A stretch of DNA of 6,503 nt from SHLJ01 sp041618535 (GCA_041618535.1 JBFKFP010000151.1:1-6503), one strand, 5' to 3'. Shown: positions 1 through 6,273, counted from the stretch's first letter. Translations and numbers: made by a program. Notes: generated from the sequence alone by a model not told the origin.

Positions 1-341
1 GGAGTCTGGTCCGTGTCTCAGTACCAGTGTGGGGGATCCCCCTCTCAGGGCCCCTACCTATCGTAGCCTAGGTGTGCCGTTACCACACCTACAAGCTAAT
101 AGGACGCATACTCATCTTATGCCGTAACCTTTAATATGGTTTCGATGCCGAATCCATATACTATAAGGTATTAATCCAAATTTCTCTGGGCTATCCCTTA
201 GCAAAAGGTAGATTGTATACGCGTTACGCACCCGTTCGCCGGTCGTCAGCAAGAAGCAAGCTTCTTCTGTTACCCCTCGACTTGCATGTGTTAGGCCTGC
301 CGCTAGCGTTCATCCTGAGCCAGGATCAAACTCTTCATTGT
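1..341 (-). rRNA. rrs: 16S ribosomal RNA, 5' part (runs off left edge)
   Basis: This is the first third of small-subunit rRNA, read on the minus strand. The reverse complement of 315-334 is the universal 5' motif AGAGTTTGATCCTGGCTCAG, followed by GATGAACGCTAGCGGCAGGC, a form typical of Bacteroidota. The conserved GGTAACGGC lies at 76-84 (complement), within a stem whose arms TAGGTGTG and CACACCTA pair perfectly. The window ends at the complement of ACTCC, which matches about E. coli position 338. Counting back from the conserved motif puts the mature 5' end near base 341, within a few bases. The V1 stem-loop (AGAAG/CTTCT around 257-271) is intact. The gene is cut by the window edge and shows no sign of damage. 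The flavobacterial assignment rests on my memory of the sequence type. Confidence 0.98.
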
Positions 342-452
342 TGTATCTTAAATAAGGTTAACAACTATTGAATTGTTCAAGGTACTCAAAATGGTTTATT
401 CTCTGCTGAATCAATTGTTTCCAATCAATTCTTACGCTGTCAATTTCAATAT

Positions 453-462
453 GTCTTAGAAC
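453..462 (-). promoter_or_regulatory. boxA-like antitermination element in rRNA leader
   Basis: The minus strand reads GTTCTAAGAC, followed by ATATTG. It resembles the GTTCTTTGACATATTG block often found ahead of 16S genes in Bacteroidota and the general boxA recognised by the NusB/NusE antitermination complex. Its place, about 110 bases before the mature 16S end and downstream of the promoter, fits that role. The AA in place of TT departs from the form I remember. Function is inferred. Confidence 0.4.
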
Positions 463-479
463 GTTTTTATCTGCTTTAC

Positions 480-498
480 AAACACCGTCTTGGTGTTT
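480..498 (-). other. Stem-loop at the 5' end of the rRNA leader
   Basis: AAACACC (480-486) pairs perfectly with GGTGTTT (492-498) around a 5-base loop, giving a 7-bp stem. On the minus strand it would begin within a few bases of the predicted start site near 500-503, so the primary transcript would carry a hairpin at its very 5' end. It has no T run after it and is unlikely to be a terminator. It could protect the 5' end or act in promoter escape; both are inference. Confidence 0.5.
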
Positions 499-506
499 AG
501 CGGGTG

Positions 507-536
507 CAAATATATAACCAATTATTATTCTAACAA
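507..536 (-). promoter_or_regulatory. rRNA operon promoter, Bacteroidota type
   Basis: On the minus strand TTG (534-536) is followed by a 19-base spacer and then TATATTTG (507-514). This matches the Bacteroidota primary-sigma consensus of TTG at -33 and TAnnTTTG at -7, with the usual spacer of about 19. Transcription would start near 500-503, giving a leader of about 160 bases before 16S. It is the best promoter match in the window and lies where an rRNA promoter is expected. Confidence 0.8.
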
Positions 537-567
537 ACCTTCTTTAAAAAAATTTTAATCTTTTTTT
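537..567 (-). promoter_or_regulatory. A/T tracts upstream of rRNA promoter (UP-like)
   Basis: Directly upstream of the -33 element are runs of seven A (546-552), four T (553-556) and seven T (561-567), as read on the plus strand. Strong rRNA promoters often carry such tracts, which contact the alpha subunits of RNA polymerase. The A and T runs could also pair as a weak A-T hairpin, but with no G-C pairs it is a poor terminator for the upstream porin gene. The UP role is inferred from composition and position. Confidence 0.35.
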
Positions 568-626
568 GAGGCCTGTTTATAAGTTCCTGAAAATGGTGAG
601 ATTAGAGAATCGTAAATATACAAAAA

Positions 627-2597
627 TTATAGGAAAAAATTCCAAACCAGTCCAAAGCGTACTGCAAAATCTCTGTAAGGGTAATTAGGGGCCGAATAAT
701 AATTGTAACCTGTCCAGGCCGAATTGAAATGTTCTGCCTTCAGGTAAATCCTTGTTTGCCTGACCTTTATATTAATGAAGAAGTCTAAAAGTGGAAATCC
801 TCCCAGCTCCGTTTCATTTTGTATGTAAAATTCTGAAAGAACCGGATCGTATGCATTCATCTTATAAGAAGTGAAATACGAAAAGTTTATACCAGTTTGC
901 AAATACAAGGCATCGTTCCTGAAAAAGTGATTGGCATAATAGAAGGTGTTCCTTGTCACAAACTCGGGGACGTTAAACAGACCCTCTCCGTCCACAACCG
1001 ACTGATATCGGATGGTATTCATCAAATAAAAGTTTCCAAACTTAAACTCCCGTGCTGCTTTTATCCGGAAATAACTGACCGCTTTACTGGTTTGAAAAGG
1101 TTTTAATTCCCCACCCACTTTCTTGGTGAAATAAGTGTAGCCGTCTATATTATTAAAATCAACATCCACATTAGCCCATTTATCAGAACGCAACTTAAAG
1201 CCCAGTTGCCTGGTACGGACATTGTCAAAATCATTTTGCCAATTATAGCTCCGGTAATCACTTTGGTACAATAAGTAATTGTAGTTGGGCGCTCTTGAAT
1301 TCAAATTCAGGAATGCACCTAAAGCCAAATCTTTGGCTATACGGACATCGGCTTCTGCATCAAGATAGTTCCCTGTAAAATCACCGCTAAGTAAAATTCC
1401 GAAATCTCCCCTGAGATTTAACCTGCCTATTGTATTTCGATATCCTCCTCCCGCCGAAATGACCTCACCCTTCAGCCTGTTGGTAATCTGTTCACCGCCC
1501 ACCAGGACCAATTGATCATAACCATAGTTAAATGAACGAAATCCAAGCTCCGCCTTCAAAATACCCAATGTTCTGTTTGAATAGAGCGCATTGGCTTCAA
1601 CATAAAAGTCTTCGAGTTCCGTCTTTTCATTGATCTCAGAATCAAAGGCATCACCGAACACCGCATTAGCAGAGCTTTGTTCGTATTTGTAGAACTTATC
1701 GGTAAACGATACCACGTTACCAATACTCAGTTTGTTATTTCGAACGGAATCCTTTTCCATTATCAATGCATAGTCATGCTCAAGATGGAAACGTACCCCC
1801 TCTAAAATATTCTCTGCATTTTCAAACAGCGGATCGAAAACACCGCGATCGAGAAATTCCGGGTTGCCTGATTCAAAATTAACCAGATCCTCATCCCGAA
1901 TTCCTCCATTCTCCTGGTTCAGGAGGTCCTGGGCCACAACATGCGCCCGCATATTATATCGTTTGTTCTTGGTCTTATAATTGGCTGTAAACCTGAAATT
2001 ACCTGTACTGGTCAGGATGTGTTGGTATTTACCCAAAGAGCGCAGGCCCTTATAAGCAACTGAAAAATTGAATTGTTTCGATGTATTCACCGAGAAAAAA
2101 GCATCGAGCACCTGCCCCTGCGAAAATGCCGTTTTATACATCAGCTCGGTAAAGGGGGTAGGCATATAATAATAGTTGATGTCCTCGATCTCCATGAAAT
2201 TGAAATGCCTCGCTCTTGCACCAAACAAAGGCATAATCTTCTTGCTTCTGAAATCGAAGCTCAGTGTATTATGCGTCTGCCCGATATTTGAGAACGGAAT
2301 GAGATCAAAACGATCTTTTCGAAGGTAATTAAACCTGTAATCCTTCGAGATTGAGAGCGTTGTATCAACATAAGTTGTGTCGTTCTCAAAACTGATAATT
2401 TTATAATCCTCTATCCTGGCCTCAAGATTTTTGATAACCTTATTCGAAGTGCTCCTGCCTAGCCGACTACTCTGATTCAGGGAATCTGTAAAATTGGGGT
2501 CAAGATTTTTTGGGACATTCTGCTGTACAGGTTTATCCTGGGCATTCATCGAAAAAGACAATCCCAGAAAAAGCAGAAAGAGAAGGATTCGGTTCAT
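627..2597 (-). CDS. Putative outer-membrane porin (Porin_10-like beta-barrel)
   Basis: The product is 656 residues. Residues 1-19 form a signal peptide: N2-R3, a leucine/phenylalanine-rich core, then M-N-A before Q20, so signal peptidase I probably cuts after A19. A polar linker (20-58) leads to a conserved-looking block at about 60-112 (EDYKIISF, DTTLSISKDYRFNYLRKD). The rest is alternating aromatic/polar strands with tyrosine- and asparagine-rich turns, as in a large beta-barrel. It ends in a terminal strand, FAVRFGLVWNFFL, with aromatics at the end as BamA substrates have. There is no plug domain or TonB box, so it is not a TonB-dependent receptor. I assign it from memory to the 'putative porin' family (Pfam Porin_10) of Bacteroidota; the substrate is unknown. 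The ATG at 2597 is chosen because the signal peptide starts there; the leader is A/T-rich with no Shine-Dalgarno. It is divergent from rnhB and reads toward the rRNA operon. Confidence 0.85.
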   Translation of the reverse strand: MNRILLFLLFLGLSFSMNAQDKPVQQNVPKNLDPNFTDSLNQSSRLGRSTSNKVIKNLEARIEDYKIISFENDTTYVDTTLSISKDYRFNYLRKDRFDLIPFSNIGQTHNTLSFDFRSKKIMPLFGARARHFNFMEIEDINYYYMPTPFTELMYKTAFSQGQVLDAFFSVNTSKQFNFSVAYKGLRSLGKYQHILTSTGNFRFTANYKTKNKRYNMRAHVVAQDLLNQENGGIRDEDLVNFESGNPEFLDRGVFDPLFENAENILEGVRFHLEHDYALIMEKDSVRNNKLSIGNVVSFTDKFYKYEQSSANAVFGDAFDSEINEKTELEDFYVEANALYSNRTLGILKAELGFRSFNYGYDQLVLVGGEQITNRLKGEVISAGGGYRNTIGRLNLRGDFGILLSGDFTGNYLDAEADVRIAKDLALGAFLNLNSRAPNYNYLLYQSDYRSYNWQNDFDNVRTRQLGFKLRSDKWANVDVDFNNIDGYTYFTKKVGGELKPFQTSKAVSYFRIKAAREFKFGNFYLMNTIRYQSVVDGEGLFNVPEFVTRNTFYYANHFFRNDALYLQTGINFSYFTSYKMNAYDPVLSEFYIQNETELGGFPLLDFFINIKVRQTRIYLKAEHFNSAWTGYNYYSAPNYPYRDFAVRFGLVWNFFL

Positions 2598-2635
2598 AAA
2601 TATTTTTTAACCTTGCATTACCAAGTGGTATTGGG

Positions 2636-2665
2636 CAAAAATAGTAATTTATCCTGTGCATTAAA
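2636..2665 (-). promoter_or_regulatory. Predicted promoter of the porin gene
   Basis: The minus strand carries TATTTTTG at 2636-2643, a perfect match to the Bacteroidota -7 element TAnnTTTG. At a 19-base spacing upstream is TTT (2663-2665), two of three matches to the TTG -33 element. Transcription would start near 2629-2632, giving a leader of about 33 bases before the ATG at 2597. The -7 part is convincing; the -33 part is weak. Confidence 0.5.
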
Positions 2666-2689
2666 CCACCCTTTAGACCATTAAGTTTT
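2661..2689 (+). promoter_or_regulatory. Weak candidate promoter for rnhB
   Basis: TAAGTTTT at 2682-2689 has one mismatch to TAnnTTTG. TTA at 2661-2663 with an 18-base spacer is a partial -33 element. It would start transcription near 2693-2696, about 24 bases before the rnhB ATG. If it and the porin promoter are both real, their -33 elements overlap, so one polymerase could block the other. In sequence as A/T-rich as this, one-mismatch boxes arise by chance. Confidence 0.2.
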
Positions 2690-2718
2690 ATAACGTTCAG
2701 ACCTATCTCATTATTTAA

Positions 2719-3315
2719 ATGCTGAAGTTAAAATATTCCGATTTCGAGCTTGAATGCGGCACAGATGAGGCCGGCCGCGGATGCCTTGCCGGTCCCGTTA
2801 CGGCGGCAGCTGTTATCTTACCGCAAAATTTCAGGAATGAATTGCTGAACGATTCCAAACAACTGAACGCAAAAAACAGGCAGCTCTTAAAGCAAATTAT
2901 CGAGACTGAGGCCGTTGATTACGCGGTGGCCCATATCTGGCCTGAGACCATCGACAAGATCAATATCCTTAATGCTTCAATTCTTGCTATGCACGAGGCC
3001 ATTTCCGAATTGAACAGAATCGAATTCATAAGTATAGACGGAAACCGATTTAAACCTTTTGGCAAACTTCCGCATCAGACCATTATAAAAGGTGACGCTA
3101 AATACCTCAATATCGCCGCGGCCTCTGTTCTTGCCAAGACGTACAGGGACGAATATATGCTGAGGCTCCATGATGAATTTCCCTGTTACAACTGGAAAAA
3201 AAATAAAGGTTATCCCACTGCCGAGCATCGAAGCGCTATTATTAAAAACGGCATAACAAAATACCACCGGAAATCATTCCGGCTTCTTCCAGATCAGCTT
3301 TCCTTCAGATTCTAG
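2719..3315 (+). CDS. rnhB: Ribonuclease HII
   Basis: RNase HII cuts the RNA strand of RNA/DNA hybrids and starts ribonucleotide excision repair by nicking 5' of a single ribonucleotide in duplex DNA; it acts in the cytoplasm and needs Mg2+ or Mn2+. The 198-residue length is normal for the family. Visible signatures in order: the GTDEAGRGCLAGPV block with catalytic D16 and E17 and the junction-binding G19-R20-G21; DSKQL at 45-49; SIDGN with catalytic D107; KGDAKY with catalytic D126; the ASVLAKTYRD helix (135-144); and NKGYPTAEH (162-170), whose Y165 corresponds to the tyrosine that stacks at the RNA-DNA junction. All four acidic residues are present, so the enzyme should be active. The ATG at 2719 places D16/E17 at the usual distance from the N-terminus. 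It is the first gene of a plus-strand run, divergent from the porin gene; a stem-loop overlaps its stop codon. Confidence 0.98.
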   Translation: MLKLKYSDFELECGTDEAGRGCLAGPVTAAAVILPQNFRNELLNDSKQLNAKNRQLLKQIIETEAVDYAVAHIWPETIDKINILNASILAMHEAISELNRIEFISIDGNRFKPFGKLPHQTIIKGDAKYLNIAAASVLAKTYRDEYMLRLHDEFPCYNWKKNKGYPTAEHRSAIIKNGITKYHRKSFRLLPDQLSFRF

Positions 3316-3339
3316 ATTTTTCTTCGCCTGAGAAAAATC
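3315..3339 (+). terminator. Stem-loop after rnhB, possible weak terminator
   Basis: GATTTTTCT (3315-3323) pairs perfectly over 9 bp with AGAAAAATC (3331-3339) around the loop TCGCCTG. The first base is the last base of the rnhB stop codon TAG. The stem is A-T rich and no T run follows, so it is not a classical intrinsic terminator. It could trim read-through into the lipoprotein gene or protect the 3' end of the rnhB message. The pairing is seen; the role is inferred. Confidence 0.4.
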
Positions 3340-3387
3340 ATAGGATAAAAGACTTAATAATCCTAGCTTGGAAATTTAATTCAGGTA

Positions 3388-3786
3388 ATGATGAAATCGT
3401 TTACGAAACAAATAGCCTGGACATTTTCTCTGATCATCCTTTTCCAGTGTTGCGCAATGTACCAGGGCAATTACAGCCTGGATGAGGCTGCAAAACAGCA
3501 GATTCCCGCACGTGTTACAATGATTGATGGCGGCATTGTAAAATATGACATGATCAGGCAGCAGGACAGCAGTTTTCATGGTTTGAATATCAAAAAATCG
3601 AAAACGTCTACCGAAATCCTAAAAAAGGCTGAAATCGCCAAAATCGAACTACAGGATTTCCAGGCTACCGCCAGGAACAATGAAGATTATCTCAAAATAG
3701 GAGGTATTGTGCTGGGTGCAGCTGCCGTTGTAGCTCTTCTAGTTATCGCCTTAAACAACCTTAGTTTCGGTTTTTCTGGAAATTAG
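3388..3786 (+). CDS. Small probable lipoprotein with C-terminal membrane helix, unknown function
   Basis: I do not recognise a named family. The 132-residue product starts with K3/K7, a hydrophobic stretch at about 9-19, and two cysteines (C21, C22) in the context LFQCCAMYQG, which suggests a loose Bacteroidota-style lipobox. No acidic residues follow the cysteines, so a surface-export signal is not apparent. The middle (about 40-92: ARVTMIDGGIVKYDMI, GLNIKKSK, EIAKIELQDF) alternates strands and short turns and could be a small SH3-like or LSm-like barrel, as in several short Bacteroidota lipoproteins. A single glycine/alanine-rich helix (about 103-122, IGGIVLGAAAVVALLVIAL) sits near the C-terminus, followed by a short polar tail. 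Tandem ATG codons at 3388 and 3391 leave the start uncertain by one residue. It lies 72 bp after rnhB. TAGCTTGG at 3364-3371 is a one-mismatch -7 box with no clear -33 element, so its own promoter is uncertain. Confidence 0.75.
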   Translation: MMKSFTKQIAWTFSLIILFQCCAMYQGNYSLDEAAKQQIPARVTMIDGGIVKYDMIRQQDSSFHGLNIKKSKTSTEILKKAEIAKIELQDFQATARNNEDYLKIGGIVLGAAAVVALLVIALNNLSFGFSGN

Positions 3787-3818
3787 TGCCGGGCAGGATT
3801 CAACAGAAATTAGCGCCG
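3779..3818. repeat. Short direct repeat with a nested hairpin after the lipoprotein gene
   Basis: GAAATTAGTGCCG (3779-3791) recurs as GAAATTAGCGCCG (3806-3818), 12 of 13 bases matching at a 27-base offset. The first copy spans the lipoprotein stop codon. The second copy overlaps a 6-bp hairpin, AGAAAT (3805-3810) with ATTTCT (3819-3824). It may be a small tandem duplication. No T run follows, so the hairpin is not a convincing terminator. Confidence 0.4.
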
Positions 3819-3855
3819 ATTTCTAAATGCATGTTTTCCGTTTAATAAAAGGGAA

Positions 3856-3884
3856 CTGCACTTGTTTTTTTTGAAGTATATTTG
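3856..3884 (+). promoter_or_regulatory. Predicted promoter of the propeller lipoprotein gene
   Basis: TATATTTG at 3877-3884 is a perfect Bacteroidota -7 element. With an 18-base spacer the -33 position holds CTG (3856-3858), two of three matches to TTG. The predicted start site is about 3888-3891, just before the ATG codons at 3901 and 3916. The box decides the gene start: an in-frame TTG at 3862 would lie upstream of the transcript. Confidence 0.6.
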
Positions 3885-3915
3885 CTTTTACAATGCAGCG
3901 ATGATCCATGCCCTC

Positions 3916-6273
3916 ATGAAACGTGTTTTATTACTACTTATCATCCTTTGTATTTGCGATGGTTGCCGTCAATCGGATACTCAAATAAATAGCATTCTTG
4001 ATTTCACTCCTGAGGATGCCGAATTCGTATTAGCCATCTACGATCTTGAAACGGTAAAAAGCGACATCAGGAACAATGCTCTGCTTAATGCGATCAGTTC
4101 GAGCTCCGATTACGGCAGGATCAGGGATCAAATTCAAAAACTAAGTACGAGCGACAGCATTTTACTATGGGTTGAAAGGAAAGGTGATTCCCTTGATTTC
4201 TCCTATGTAACACGGCTTAAAGACAGCCTCTTCCGGGAGGGCGTTCCAGATTCTCTTGAATTACCTCAAAAGGTGATCGATAGTTTTTTTATAGGATCAT
4301 CTTCCAGAAGGTCTTTAGCTTCAGTTGTTCCAAATGACGGGCAGCGACTTAAGGATCTCCTAAAGGCATCTGAGGGCAATAAACCCTTTTCCCTTATTTT
4401 AAATGGCCAGGCCGCTGATGGCTTGGGGAAGCCTTTCTTAAATGATTACGAGCTGGGATTCTCAGGGCCTACCCTGATAGAAACAACTATTAATTCCGAG
4501 GAAATCCAGCTGACCGGAGTAACCTACTTAACAGATTCACTTCCACAGTTGTTAGGTGCTTTTAAAAATACACAGGCTCAGGAATCCAGGCTGCAGGAGA
4601 TTGCCCCGGCTAATTCGGACGGATATTTAAGCCTGACCTATAATGATTTTCAAGCCATCTCTCTGAGTTTAGAGGCATTTCGCACCCAACCTCTTGACTC
4701 AACATTCAATCCTGAATTATTTCAGACTATAAGTGAAATTGGTGTTATCCATTATGACGAAGGGTCATTGGTGGCAATTCGGTCTATAGACGGACAGGCT
4801 ACGAGAGAGGCCCTGCGGGATCATACCGAGAACCAATCCACTTTCAGGAACATTGATCTGAAGACCTTCAATGACCCTGGCTTGTTTGCTCAAGTATTTT
4901 ATCCATTTATCCAAGTTAATGACCTCAACCTTTATGTTGAACTTGGAGATTTCTTCGTTTTCGGCCCCACAACAGAATCGATGGAAAACGCTATAGCAGC
5001 TTTTCAAAACGGAACCACCTTAGGGGCTTCCCAGGCCTTTAAGGCTTGTGCAGAACGACTTGGTGACGCATCGTCACTTTTATTAGTTGTTAAAAACAGC
5101 CGGTTTAGAAAGATTCTTTCAGACTGGTTCCCTGCGGCTAAGAATTTGGTTTCATTATCGGACTATTCTCTTTCGGCATTTCAATTCGTGCAGGATATGG
5201 GATTCACTCATTTCAACGGAATAGTTAAAAAACATAAAGAAAAGACTGTGAGCACCGGAGTTTCGGAAATGTTCAGCGTTACCCTGGACGCTGATATCAT
5301 CACGCCTCCGCAGTTCGTGGTAAATCACAGAACCAAAGAACGGGATATAGTGGTTCAGGATGTAAACAACACCCTATACCTGATCTCAAATACCGGTAAA
5401 ATTCTCTGGAAAAAGAAATTGATCGGTAATATATTAGGCAGGATCGAACAGGTTGATCTGTTCAGAAACGGACGGCTTCAACTGGCGTTTGCCACCCCAT
5501 TCAGAGTTTATGTCATAGACAGAAATGGCAACTTTGTGTCAAGATTTCCGATGAAATTCGGAGACAGGATCACCCAACCCCTTTCGGTTTTCGACTACGA
5601 CAATAACAGGCGCTATCGATTCCTTGTTACACAGAACAGGGAATTGCTCATGTATGACAGAAATGCACGGTTTGTAAACGGATTTAAATACAGATCTTCC
5701 CTGCCAATCATTACCCAGCCAAAGCACTTCAGAATTGGCAATAAGGATTATATCGTTTTTGGTGCGGGAAAACAGTTCAGGATTTTAAACAGGCGGGGGG
5801 CGACCAGAATATCGGTAAGCGGTGAATTCGAGTTTTCGGGGAACCCGTTCTTTCTATACCGTAATACGTTCTTGACTACCTCCTCAGATGGTCAACTGCT
5901 CCAGGTGGATGAAAACGGCCAGGTCAAGAGTTCAAACCTCAAACTCACAAAAGACCATAAAATATTTGCTACGGCTAAAACCCTGGTCACATTGGATGAG
6001 AATGAACTCGGTATCAAACAGAACACCATTGAACTTGATTATGGCGAATATACTGACCCCCGAATTCATTATATAAACGACAAGATTTATGTTACTCTAA
6101 CCGATATGCAGTCGCAGAAAGTTTATCTCTTCGACAGTCAGGCTCAACCGATTGAGAATTTTCCCGTTTATGGGAATTCCACCATGGATCTCGATAATGC
6201 GGACGGAGATCGAAATCTGGAATTCGTAGTTAAGGGTGAGTCGAACACTATCGTTATGTACAAAAAAAATTGA
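3916..6273 (+). CDS. Probable lipoprotein: DUF3352-like domain plus C-terminal beta-propeller
   Basis: With the start at 3916 the product is 785 residues. MKRVLLLLIILCICDGC is a compact signal sequence ending at C17, a loose lipobox (G at -1, C at -3), so an envelope lipoprotein is likely. Residues about 25-450 resemble the DUF3352-like proteins of Bacteroidota (AEFVLAIYDLETVKSDIRNN; the FVFGPTTESMENAIAAF block); this is from memory. Residues about 456-785 form a PQQ-like propeller: a strand pair of the type xVYVxDxxG recurs at about 486, 530, 576, 620, 660, 689 and 735, and a last strand, NTIVMYKKN, starts near 777. Two acidic loops, FDYDNN (559-564) and DLDNADGD (758-765), look like FG-GAP calcium sites. 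The N-terminus at 3901 is the alternative start; the open frame back to TTG 3862 overlaps the predicted promoter. Ligand or partner is unknown; PQQ-like propellers often serve as protein-protein scaffolds. Confidence 0.85.
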   Translation: MKRVLLLLIILCICDGCRQSDTQINSILDFTPEDAEFVLAIYDLETVKSDIRNNALLNAISSSSDYGRIRDQIQKLSTSDSILLWVERKGDSLDFSYVTRLKDSLFREGVPDSLELPQKVIDSFFIGSSSRRSLASVVPNDGQRLKDLLKASEGNKPFSLILNGQAADGLGKPFLNDYELGFSGPTLIETTINSEEIQLTGVTYLTDSLPQLLGAFKNTQAQESRLQEIAPANSDGYLSLTYNDFQAISLSLEAFRTQPLDSTFNPELFQTISEIGVIHYDEGSLVAIRSIDGQATREALRDHTENQSTFRNIDLKTFNDPGLFAQVFYPFIQVNDLNLYVELGDFFVFGPTTESMENAIAAFQNGTTLGASQAFKACAERLGDASSLLLVVKNSRFRKILSDWFPAAKNLVSLSDYSLSAFQFVQDMGFTHFNGIVKKHKEKTVSTGVSEMFSVTLDADIITPPQFVVNHRTKERDIVVQDVNNTLYLISNTGKILWKKKLIGNILGRIEQVDLFRNGRLQLAFATPFRVYVIDRNGNFVSRFPMKFGDRITQPLSVFDYDNNRRYRFLVTQNRELLMYDRNARFVNGFKYRSSLPIITQPKHFRIGNKDYIVFGAGKQFRILNRRGATRISVSGEFEFSGNPFFLYRNTFLTTSSDGQLLQVDENGQVKSSNLKLTKDHKIFATAKTLVTLDENELGIKQNTIELDYGEYTDPRIHYINDKIYVTLTDMQSQKVYLFDSQAQPIENFPVYGNSTMDLDNADGDRNLEFVVKGESNTIVMYKKN

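Larger units (their letters stand above)
342..503 (-). other. Leader of the 16S rRNA precursor transcript
   Basis: This is the non-coding stretch between the predicted rRNA start site (about 500-503) and the mature 16S 5' end. It is A/T-rich and holds a 5'-proximal stem-loop (480-498), a boxA-like element (453-462), an 8-base direct repeat AATCAATT at 409-416 and 423-430, and a small inverted repeat TTGAA/TTCAA at 368-380. Pre-16S leaders normally pair with sequence beyond the 3' end of 16S to form the processing stalk; that partner lies outside the window, so the stalk cannot be shown here. I see no open reading frame of note in it. Confidence 0.7.

Noticed and set aside
257..271. V1 loop of the 16S gene looks like the enterobacterial one
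   Set aside because: The flanking sequence is Bacteroidota-like throughout and this loop type also occurs in flavobacteria, so it is no sign of a chimera or of contamination.
546..567. A-run/T-run hairpin as the porin terminator
   Set aside because: The stem would consist only of A-T pairs around an 8-base loop. The tracts fit better as UP-like DNA next to the rRNA promoter.
613..620. TATATTTA on the minus strand as a second rRNA promoter
   Set aside because: It has one mismatch in the -7 box and no TTG at 17-23 bases upstream, and it lies in A/T-rich spacer where such matches are common.
897..1106. Plus-strand open frame of 69 codons
   Set aside because: It lies wholly antisense to the porin gene, has no promoter or recognisable domain, and reads like the complement of barrel strands.
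2073..2291. Plus-strand open frame of 72 codons
   Set aside because: It is antisense to the porin gene, which has a signal peptide and a full barrel pattern through the same bases.
627..2597. TonB-dependent receptor or SusC-type identity for the barrel protein
   Set aside because: There is no plug domain, TonB box or carboxypeptidase-like N-terminal domain, and 656 residues is short for SusC.
2977..3267. Minus-strand open frame of 96 codons
   Set aside because: It is antisense to the conserved catalytic part of rnhB, which is certain.
3376..3579. Minus-strand open frame of 67 codons
   Set aside because: It opposes the small lipoprotein gene, whose plus-strand frame has a signal sequence and a membrane helix; the minus frame shows no such features.
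4765..5007. Minus-strand open frame of 80 codons
   Set aside because: It is antisense within the large lipoprotein gene, with no domain or start signal.
5539..5727. Minus-strand open frame of 62 codons
   Set aside because: It is antisense to the propeller repeats, with no independent support.
5888..6076. Plus-strand open frame of 62 codons in another phase
   Set aside because: It is out of frame inside propeller blades 5 to 7 and has no recognisable features.
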